DNA of 64,000 bases from Fervidicoccaceae archaeon (lineage in GTDB: Archaea; Thermoproteota; Thermoprotei_A; Sulfolobales; Fervidicoccaceae). The stretch covers positions 62,001 through 126,000 of the forward strand of contig JAVZVD010000001.1 in assembly GCA_038878695.1 (NCBI GenBank), read 5' to 3'. The notes below the pieces were generated by a model that worked only from the letters and a program-made list of their open reading frames with translations, did not search any database and was not told where the DNA came from. A program made the position numbers and the translations under genes. Positions 57,903 through 64,000 of the stretch are shown here, piece after piece; positions within the stretch are counted from its first letter, which is position 1; each line of letters opens with the position of its first letter.

Positions 57903-59780
57903 GCGGCCCGGGATCAGGAGAGCGAGCTCCTCGGGAGGCGGGTGAGCTATTCCGCGAGACCTCAGAGTCTCGGCGATCTTCTCGGCCACGTCGATTGGCG
58001 GAGATTCTCCGGGGACGAGTAGAGCGACGAGCCTCCCTCTCGCCGCGACGCTATCGGGGCTCCCCACGATGTATCTGGCTCCCCAATCTTCGAGCTCCTC
58101 AACTCCTACGGCCAGCTCGAGCGGCACGCCCCGCACGTAGTTCCTCTGCCCGTATACCATGAAGCTTCCCCTCGGTAGATACTCCCCCGAGGGAGGCGAC
58201 TTAGAGACTTGCTCGCCGCGAACCCAGAAGACGTCGACCGCGGCGTAGCCGGCGCTCCAGGCCTTCGAGTAGCACGCAGCGATCCTCGCCGCGTCGAGCA
58301 GATCCTCGTCCGAGGGCTCTTCGCTCGCTCCGAGCTTTAGCACGGTGGCCGCCGCCCCGTGCACGTCAGCGTGGAGGAATACGTCTCTCTCGCTCAAGTG
58401 CCTCCGCACTATGGCCTCGTTCTGTTGCGCGTTCCTCCCGGCTATCACGAGGAGGCCCCTTCTCGTGAAGCTCCAATTGAATCTCTCGTACCAGCGCCTG
58501 ACTCTGGCCGCCGCGCGGGCCTCGACTCTCTCGACCTCTCCGCGCTCGACGACCTCTCGGATCTTGCGCTCAAGCTCGGCGAGCTTCTCTCGAGCGCTCT
58601 CCGCCTTTCTCTTGAGCTTCTTATACCTCTCAAACCTCTCCTCTATCTGCTCCCGTAGGCTTCTGTGCACCGCGAGCTCCAAGACCTTGCCCCCCACGTC
58701 GACCCACACGAGCCCCCTAGAGGGCTCCGCTCTCTTGACCCCGAGGCAGGACTCAACGACCTCGCTCCACCCGCTCGACTCCCGCGTCCTCCTCACGCAC
58801 TCGAGCGCGCGCTCTAGCTCCTCGCGCGCCGCCAGAATGAGCTCGGCCTCGCTCTTCGCCTCCTCCGCCTCTCTCTCGTACCTCCTCATCGACTCCGTCT
58901 CGCGCTCGAGCGCGGCCCTAAGCCTGGCCGCCTCTCTCTCGGCTTCCCTCGAGGAGAGCTCCACCAGCCTGGCTCTGTCGAGAGAGGAGAAGTACTCCTC
59001 GACGGCCTCGCTGAAGCTATCTAGGACTCTCACCTCGAGGCCCGCGCTCTCGAGCCTTCGGGGGCGGAACGGCGCGAAGTACACGAGCGAGCCCCCGGGA
59101 CTCGCGGCCAGGTAGCCCCGCCCCTCCTCGGCCTCCTCGAAGAGAGAGCGGAGGGCCTCGCAGATTCCCCGCTCTCCCCCCCGGAACATCGCCTCCTCCA
59201 CGAGCTCTCCTGGCAAGCTCAGAGCCCTCGAGAGCCTCGCCGGGCCCTCGGCGAGAGCCGCCGCTCTGCACTCCTCGATCGTTGGGGGGGCTCTTCGAGC
59301 TCCGGGAGGGGGCTTGTACTCGGCGCCTCTCTCTATGGCTCTGTCCCTCATCTTCGCGTACTCGCTCGCGTGCAGAATCCTGCCCGCTTCGTCCAGGACC
59401 GCCACGACCCCCCTCGGAAGCAGCTCGAGCACTAACGTGCTGCCGCTGCTTAACCTGAGCGCGAGGATCCTGTCGAAGCCCAACTGCTCCGCGCCGACGA
59501 GCCTGGCGCCGCGCACGCGCTTCCTGAGCCCCTGCACGAATTGATCGAGAGTGCGCTCTCTCGGGTACGCGAGGCGAGCCCAGTGGATCCTGGCGGAGGG
59601 CTCCACCACGAGATCCCCTTTAGCCCTGTGGAGCCTAAAGATGAGCGCCTCCATGCCCTTGACTCTGTGGACGTTCTTGACGATGGAGCCTTCGAGGAAA
59701 CTCTTATTTTCTCTCAACCAGCACGCTAGGTCGAGCGCCGTCATGCTCTTCTTGGGTGCGAAGGCGATCTGCTCGCTCAA
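57876..59780 (-). CDS. rqcH: Rqc2/NEMF (NFACT) family ribosome quality-control factor
   Basis: 634 aa. NFACT-N with TALDLACWLRENKSFLEGS and VVEPSARIHWARLAYPRE; two helix-hairpin-helix-like stretches; a long charged coiled coil (about residues 280-460, AEREAARLRAALERETESMR and others); and the NFACT-R domain with LVIAGRNAQQNE, VFLHADVHGAAATVLK, and VFWVRGEQVSKSPPSGEYLP. Binds split large subunits carrying stalled peptidyl-tRNA; in other organisms adds Ala or Ala/Thr tails. TTG start behind GGCGAGG; an ATG at 59744 is an alternative. Confidence 0.92.
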   Translation of the reverse strand: MSEQIAFAPKKSMTALDLACWLRENKSFLEGSIVKNVHRVKGMEALIFRLHRAKGDLVVEPSARIHWARLAYPRERTLDQFVQGLRKRVRGARLVGAEQLGFDRILALRLSSGSTLVLELLPRGVVAVLDEAGRILHASEYAKMRDRAIERGAEYKPPPGARRAPPTIEECRAAALAEGPARLSRALSLPGELVEEAMFRGGERGICEALRSLFEEAEEGRGYLAASPGGSLVYFAPFRPRRLESAGLEVRVLDSFSEAVEEYFSSLDRARLVELSSREAEREAARLRAALERETESMRRYEREAEEAKSEAELILAAREELERALECVRRTRESSGWSEVVESCLGVKRAEPSRGLVWVDVGGKVLELAVHRSLREQIEERFERYKKLKRKAESAREKLAELERKIREVVERGEVERVEARAAARVRRWYERFNWSFTRRGLLVIAGRNAQQNEAIVRRHLSERDVFLHADVHGAAATVLKLGASEEPSDEDLLDAARIAACYSKAWSAGYAAVDVFWVRGEQVSKSPPSGEYLPRGSFMVYGQRNYVRGVPLELAVGVEELEDWGARYIVGSPDSVAARGRLVALLVPGESPPIDVAEKIAETLRSRGIAHPPPEELALLIPGRSRIKRLLI

Positions 59781-59795
59781 GGTGCCTCGCCCGTC

Positions 59796-60104
59796 ATGAG
59801 GTCCCCGATCCCCCTCACCTTGAGGCTCACTCCCCAGGGCATAATCCTATTGGTTAAGGGAGCGCTGGGGGCCGCTCTGGGCGTCGCCGCTCCGCTCTTG
59901 GTCCCAGCTCTCGGGCTCGCGTACTTCGCCGCTCTCACGCTAGCGCTCTACATCGTCGCCTCCCTGACAACGATCGGGGTCGCAAAGAGAGCCAGGCCTC
60001 CTTTAAACGTCTACGCTTACGCGCTCCTCAAGGGGTCCCTCACGTACTACCTCTCGCTCTACTTGGCGTGGACGGCGCTGCACGCGGCGCTATCAAGCCG
60101 ATAG
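59796..60104 (+). CDS. Small membrane protein of unknown function
   Basis: 102 aa, three hydrophobic stretches: about 17-34 (IILLVKGALGAALGVAAPLL), 38-62, and 76-98. Short basic N-terminus. No motif recognised. It starts 15 bp from the Rqc2 start on the other strand, leaving no room for two separate promoters, so transcription must begin inside the Rqc2 coding region. It converges with the uracil-DNA glycosylase gene (12-nt overlap). Confidence 0.6.
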   Translation: MRSPIPLTLRLTPQGIILLVKGALGAALGVAAPLLVPALGLAYFAALTLALYIVASLTTIGVAKRARPPLNVYAYALLKGSLTYYLSLYLAWTALHAALSSR

Positions 60105-60701
60105 CGATCCTGCAGCGGCTATCTCCGAGAGCCTAGCCAGGTCTGCTCTAAGAGCCCCCAAGAGCCTCGGATTCCTGAGAGCGGCCGCGGGGTGATACGT
60201 GGGCATGAGAGCAATGCTCAGGCCCCCGATCTCGAGGCGGAAAATCTTCCCCCTCAGCTCGCTCAGCTTAGCCGCAGCGAGCTTGGTCTCTCCCCCCATC
60301 GCGAGGATGCTCGAGGAGGCCAGCGCCCCTAGAGCGAGAACGAGCCTCGGGGCCACCAGCGATATCTGCCTCTTCAAATAAGGAGCGCAGGCCGAGACCT
60401 CGTCGCGGCGAGGCGCTCTGTTGCCCGGGGGCCTGCACTTGACGACATTCGTCACGTAGGCCTCTTCTCTCTTCAGGTTGACCTCCTCGAGCAGAGAGGT
60501 CAGAAGCCTGCCGGCTCTCCCAACGAAAGGCCTACCCGACGCGTCCTCATCTCGGCCCGGGGCCTCGCCCACTATCATCAGAGCGGCTCTCGGAGGCCCC
60601 TCTCCCGGCACGGCCCTCCGCCTGCTCGCGCTCAGCGCGCAGCGCGAGCAGGACGCGATCTCCCTCGCCAGGCGCTCTAGCTCCTCAGCCGCGCTCAACA
60701 T
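60093..60701 (-). CDS. udg: Type-4 uracil-DNA glycosylase (iron-sulfur)
   Basis: 202 aa. GEAPGRDEDASGRPFVGRAG is motif A, with the Glu-Ala-Pro-Gly of family 4; MPTYHPAA is motif B. Four Cys, CSRC near residue 18, C in KCRPPGNR and C in SACAPYL, bind the 4Fe-4S cluster. Removes uracil arising from cytosine deamination, an important repair at high temperature. Overlaps the frameshifted glycosyltransferase gene by seven bases. Confidence 0.95.
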   Translation of the reverse strand: MLSAAEELERLAREIASCSRCALSASRRRAVPGEGPPRAALMIVGEAPGRDEDASGRPFVGRAGRLLTSLLEEVNLKREEAYVTNVVKCRPPGNRAPRRDEVSACAPYLKRQISLVAPRLVLALGALASSSILAMGGETKLAAAKLSELRGKIFRLEIGGLSIALMPTYHPAAALRNPRLLGALRADLARLSEIAAAGSLSA

Positions 60702-61818
60702 TCAACCCCTCCTTCGACCGCAGCGACGCGGCGCCACACGTACCGCTCGCTCAACGCATAATTCGCCAGAAAGCCCGCGGCTATGCCAACGAGATTCGAG
60801 AGCAGAGGATTGAGGCCCAGCAGGAGCGAGAAGAGCAAGAGCAGCGAATAATTCACGGCGAGCCCAGCGGCCACGGCCAGGTGATACTTGAAGAGCCTCG
60901 CGACAACGCCACCCGACGCTTCAACTCTTCTGAACGTGAAGAGAGAGTTCCACGTGAAGTTGTTGAGGACGCTGAGCTCGATCGACAGCGCCCCCGATAA
61001 ATAGAGGGGCAGCCCGAGCACGGCGTGCAGGAGCCAGAGAACGCCCTCGTTGACCAGCACGCCGGATAGGCCGACCAGAGCGAACTTGAGAGCTCTGTAC
61101 TCGTTGAGCTCCAATATGTAGATCGCGAAGGAGATTATCTCGCCTACCCCCAGCTTGCTCTTGCCCGCGTGTCTCCTCGCGAACTCGTACTCGACCTCGA
61201 CTATTCCGCCGCCGCGGTAGCGACCTCTCGCCAGTAGGTGGAGCAATATCTTAAAGCCTCTGGGCCTCGGCCCGTTCTCTCCCAGCACGCCTCTCCTAAA
61301 TCCGAAGAAGCCCGACATGGGGTCTCTCACTCCTCTGACTTCCGGCACGAGAAGGCGCGCCATCAGCTCGGCCGCCAGGGACAGAATCGCTCTCGGCAAT
61401 CCCATCGAACTCAGCCTGTTGCGCCTGCTCCCAATGACTAGGTCGGCACCGTCGACCAGCCTCGAGTAGATCTCCGGGACCTTCTCTGGGGGTGCTGGAG
61501 GTCGGCATCCATGACGACGAGGTACTTGCCTCGAGCTAGCTTGACCCCCTCGAGCACCGCCGTGGAGAGACCCAGTCTGCCCGGCCTCACGATCACCCTA
61601 ACTTTATCTTCTATGCTCTCTTTCCTGGCCGTCTCCTCGGCCACCTTAGCAGTACCGTCGGGGCTGCTGTCGTCTACTATTATCACCTCGTACTTATCCC
61701 CAACGCTCGAGGACTCCAGAGCTCTCTTCAGCCTCCTCAAGAGAACGGGGATGTTCTCTGCCTCGTTGTACGTCGGGATTATCACGGAGAGCTCCGTGCT
61801 TTTCTCCTCGCCGCTCAC
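60695..61818 (-). pseudogene. Dolichyl-phosphate mannose synthase-like GT2 fused to GtrA domain, one-base frameshift
   Basis: N-terminal part from ATG 61818: ELSVIIPTYNEAENIPVLL and YEVIIVDDSSPDGTAKVAEE and VVMDADLQHP (the DxD-like metal site). At the C5 run (61488-61492 as G5 on plus) the frame ends in a 15-residue false tail. Adding one base restores HPPEKVPEIYSRLVDGADLV then IGSRRNRLSSMGLPRAI, and the second frame continues through the GT2 C-terminus to a four-helix GtrA domain (FALVGLSGVLVNEGVLWLL) ending at 60695. The total is about 374 aa, the size of archaeal DPM1-GtrA proteins. It would make polyprenyl-phosphate sugars for protein glycosylation. Real inactivation, slippage at the C-run, or sequence error are all possible. 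Confidence 0.85.
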
Positions 61819-61879
61819 GCTGCCCGCCTCTCGCCCTTCCCCGCAGCACTAAGCGCAGAGAGTGAGGCACCGATAGATT

Positions 61880-61888
61880 ATTTTAAAG
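61880..61888. promoter_or_regulatory. Divergent TATA region (DPM-GtrA / TrkH)
   Basis: ATTTTAAAG on plus. On plus it predicts a start near 61910 and a 20-nt leader to the TrkH TTG. On minus the same AT patch predicts a start near 61855 for the glycosyltransferase. Confidence 0.45.
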
Positions 61889-61931
61889 TAACAAGGCCTC
61901 GTGAAGGTGCGAACGAGGCGAGGCGCGAGCG

Positions 61932-63590
61932 TTGGGGAGCGGGGGATCGGCTCCGCGGAGGCCCTCCACTGCTCGCGCAATCGCGGGCCACGCGGGGAGG
62001 ATCCTTCTCATAGCCTCATCCACCCAGCTCGCGCCCGGAATCCTGGCTCTCTCTCTGGACCTGCTCGAGGCTCCCGGCTCTAGGGAATCTATCACCGCTC
62101 TAGCGTTCGTTGCGCTCTCGAGCTTTGTCGTCGCGTTCGTTGGGGCTCTCCGCTCGCTGAGGTCTTCGATCGCGTGCGCTCTGTTCTTATCGTGGGTCAT
62201 TGGGGCGAGCCTGTCCGGGGCTCTCTCGCGCGTCTCTACGTGCTTCCTAGCGGTGGGGACTTCAACTCTGCTCGCCGGATTAACGCTGACGCGTCTCGAG
62301 CGAGGGAGACGGGAGCCCGGCACGAGAGAGGCTATTCTCGTGGTGGTCCTCACCTGGTTTCTCGTTCCACCGATATCCGCGCTGCCCGCGTGGCTAGCGC
62401 TGAGGATGCCCTTCGTCGATCTCTGGTTCGAGAGCGTGAGCGGCTTCACGACCACGGGTTTCACAATCTTCGATGGAGGCGTGGACCACGCCGGAGTTCG
62501 CGTTCCGAGAGTCGAGGAGCTTCACCCGGCTCTGATCCTCTGGAGAGCCTTCGCCCAGTGGGTCGGTGGGCTCGGAATAGTAGTGCTAAGCCTAGTCCTC
62601 TTCACGCGACCCGGTCTGGCCGTCGTCAGGCTCGCCGAAGCCGAGACGCGGTTGGAGCGCATAGGGCTGAGCGTGAGGGCCACGCTGAGGGAGATGCTCA
62701 AGCTCTACGCCGTAATAACGGTGATAGCTCTGCTCGCTCTGACGGCCGCCGGATTGAGAGGCCTCGACTCTCTCGCGCTGGCCCTCGCCGGAGTGGCCAC
62801 GGGAGGTTTCTCGACGAGTTCTAACAGCGTTCAGTCCATCGCCTCCGCCGAGGTCCTGAGCGCGCTGATCATTGCAATGGTGCTCGGGGCGAGCAACTTC
62901 AACGACCTTCACAGAGCGGTGAGCGAGCGCAGGAGTCCCCTGGCGTCTCCGGAGCTTAAGGCCATGGCAGTTATAATAGCGCTCTGGACTCCGGTCGGCG
63001 CCGCGATCCTGTGGAGCCACGGTTGGGGGAGCATGTGGGACTCGCTAGAGGCCTCGCTCTTTCACGTCGTGAGCGCTCTCACCACAACGGGCTTCCAATC
63101 AATGGACCTGAGCTCCGCTCCTGTGCCCTTCAAGGCCCTGCTCCTCCCCCTCATGATCTCGGGAGGCAGCGTTTTCTCGACTGCTGGCGGGATCAAGCTG
63201 ATGCGAGTTCTGATCCTAGCGCGCGCGGCACTCGAAGAGGCCGCCGGGCTCGAGAGGCCGCCGGGCCTCCTCAGGTCAATGAGGCTCGGCCGCTACGAAT
63301 TCGCCGAGAGCGAGATCATGAGAGCCGCCGTGGTGCTGGCACTCTATCTCGGGCTCGCGCTGGCCGGCTACATCTACGCGGTGATCAGACTCGCGGAGAG
63401 CGCCCCGACCTTCGACTTGCTCTTCGACGTGGTGAGCGCCTCGTGCAACGTGGGATTGAGCGCTGGCGTGATCGGCTCGGGTCTGCCGGTCGACCTGAAG
63501 GTGTTGCTCGGGCTGATCTTCACCGCCGGGAGGCTCGAGGTCCTCCCTCTGCTGTACATAGCGGGCTCCGCGACTAGGAGGAGGATATGA
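61932..63590 (+). CDS. trkH: TrkH-type potassium transporter membrane subunit
   Basis: 552 aa, about eleven helices. The four selectivity-filter loops are visible: ESVSGFTTTGFTIFDGGV, GVATGGFSTSSNS, VSALTTTGFQSMDL and VSASCNVGLSAGVI; each keeps the central Gly. GRLEVLPLLYI near the C-terminus is a TrkH family end motif. It needs a TrkA-like RCK partner, not found in this window. TTG start; the first 30 residues are basic and not conserved, so a later start is possible. Confidence 0.92.
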   Translation: MGSGGSAPRRPSTARAIAGHAGRILLIASSTQLAPGILALSLDLLEAPGSRESITALAFVALSSFVVAFVGALRSLRSSIACALFLSWVIGASLSGALSRVSTCFLAVGTSTLLAGLTLTRLERGRREPGTREAILVVVLTWFLVPPISALPAWLALRMPFVDLWFESVSGFTTTGFTIFDGGVDHAGVRVPRVEELHPALILWRAFAQWVGGLGIVVLSLVLFTRPGLAVVRLAEAETRLERIGLSVRATLREMLKLYAVITVIALLALTAAGLRGLDSLALALAGVATGGFSTSSNSVQSIASAEVLSALIIAMVLGASNFNDLHRAVSERRSPLASPELKAMAVIIALWTPVGAAILWSHGWGSMWDSLEASLFHVVSALTTTGFQSMDLSSAPVPFKALLLPLMISGGSVFSTAGGIKLMRVLILARAALEEAAGLERPPGLLRSMRLGRYEFAESEIMRAAVVLALYLGLALAGYIYAVIRLAESAPTFDLLFDVVSASCNVGLSAGVIGSGLPVDLKVLLGLIFTAGRLEVLPLLYIAGSATRRRI

Positions 63591-63604
63591 AGGTTCCTCG
63601 ACCC

Positions 63605-64000
63605 TCATGGGCCGACGAGCTCGAAGAGACTGCGGAGCGGGGGGAACTCGAGAGGGGCCTCGCCCGGCTCCACCACCACGGGCACGGCCTCCTCGAGCAC
63701 TCCGTACTTCCTTATTATCGGAGATAGATAGTGCTCTCGGATCAGAGTAACGACGTTGCCAACCTGATAGTAGCCGGCCGCTGGTAGCACCACAGCAACC
63801 GCGCCCGTCCGCAGAGGGACGAAGAGGAAGCTCCGAATCTTCACTACACCCCCCAGCTCGTCAGGTATCCTAAGAGCGGGGTGTTCGTGACCTATCACCA
63901 AGAGCTCCCCAGCACGGGGCTCGCGCTTGGGCTCGACGTGTCCGTGGAGGACCAGGACTCCTCCGCTGAGTCCGAGCTCGTCGACGAGAGGGATATCGAA
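63605..64000 (-). CDS. Icc-like metallophosphoesterase, C-terminal part (runs off the right edge)
   Basis: 132 residues in the window; the frame stays open to base 64000, so the N-terminus is outside. LHGHVEPKREPRAGELLV then IGHEHPALRI contains the His motifs (GHEHP) that end the calcineurin-like active site in the COG1407 phosphoesterases. C-terminal strands YYQVGNVVTLIREHYLSP follow. Substrate unknown; archaeal relatives are often next to helicase genes. Convergent with trkH, 14 bp apart. Confidence 0.85.
   Translation of the reverse strand, partial: FDIPLVDELGLSGGVLVLHGHVEPKREPRAGELLVIGHEHPALRIPDELGGVVKIRSFLFVPLRTGAVAVVLPAAGYYQVGNVVTLIREHYLSPIIRKYGVLEEAVPVVVEPGEAPLEFPPLRSLFELVGP

Noticed and set aside
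1-64000. CRISPR array, rRNA genes, insertion sequences
   Set aside because: I looked for regularly spaced repeats, rRNA core sequences and transposase motifs and found none.

Overview
The window is chromosomal DNA of a GC-rich crenarchaeon (Thermoproteota). The evidence is an archaeal information-processing gene set (Rpo3, Rpo7, Rpo10, Spt4, aIF2-gamma, aIF5B, L7Ae, proteasome alpha, the RNase P proteins Rpp30 and Pop5, Cbf5), isoprenoid-lipid genes, crenarchaeal-type S-layer genes, TATA boxes about 26 nt ahead of genes, many GTG/TTG starts, and short GTGA/TTGA overlaps between operon genes. A protein-coding bulge-helix-bulge intron in cbf5 fits the Sulfolobales/Desulfurococcales side of the phylum. 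I cannot name the genus.

Layout. 1-0.8 kb: broken [NiFe]-hydrogenase genes. 0.8-4.5 kb (minus): a translation/transcription operon, S6e, aIF2-gamma, PIN nuclease, Rpo7, Spt4 and dephospho-CoA kinase. 4.6-6.9 kb: aIF5B carrying a mini-intein in its P-loop. 7-8.4 kb: L7Ae, L24e and Ndk on plus, with S28e flipped to minus between them. 8.4-19.5 kb (minus): S13, S4, S11, Rpo3, L18e, L13, S9, Rpo10, S2, then MEMO, a degenerate GHMP-like protein, isopentenyl phosphate kinase, type-2 IPP isomerase, GGPP synthase and GluRS. 19.5-22.6 kb: L14e (minus), then L34e, CMP kinase, the intron-split cbf5 and a methyltransferase (plus). 22.5-31.9 kb (mostly minus): PGI/PMI, GAPDH, PGK, an acyl-CoA synthetase, ASADH, the KEOPS pair Bud32 and Kae1, S27ae and S24e. 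32-35.2 kb (plus): L15e, a COG1325 RNA-binding protein, Rpp30, Pop5, PsmA. 35-41.4 kb: an IPMDH-like enzyme, tRNA-Ser, an AglH-like transferase, an Lrp regulator, superoxide reductase, a radical SAM gene, YjbQ, Nudix and a tandem pair of unknown paralogues.

41.6-46.7 kb encodes a two-gene S-layer: a 1160-aa lattice protein and a coiled-coil, membrane-anchored stalk. Next comes about 860 bp without a gene, containing two perfect 32-bp palindromes. 47.5-54.1 kb is a GC-rich accessory block: an ECF transporter (S component, fused double ATPase, T component), a P-loop ATPase that seems to start at CTG, a fucose-isomerase-like protein, and a divergent pair of type-IV-pilin-like proteins. It ends at tRNA-Leu(UAA), into which a PAC2-EamA fusion ORF runs; the ORF stops at the anticodon. 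55.8-64 kb holds a PUA protein, tRNA-Ala, an ArsR regulator, Rio2, Rqc2/NEMF, a type-4 uracil-DNA glycosylase, a frameshifted DPM-GtrA glycosyltransferase, TrkH and the C-terminus of an Icc-like phosphoesterase.

How parts fit together: AglH and the DPM-GtrA protein would supply lipid-linked sugars for the sequon-rich S-layer. The isoprenoid cluster makes GGPP for membrane lipids and the polyprenyl carrier. Several genes carry apparent single-base indels (hydrogenase, protease, radical SAM, DPM). These may be real decay or assembly errors. No CRISPR array, rRNA, transposase or integrase was seen.
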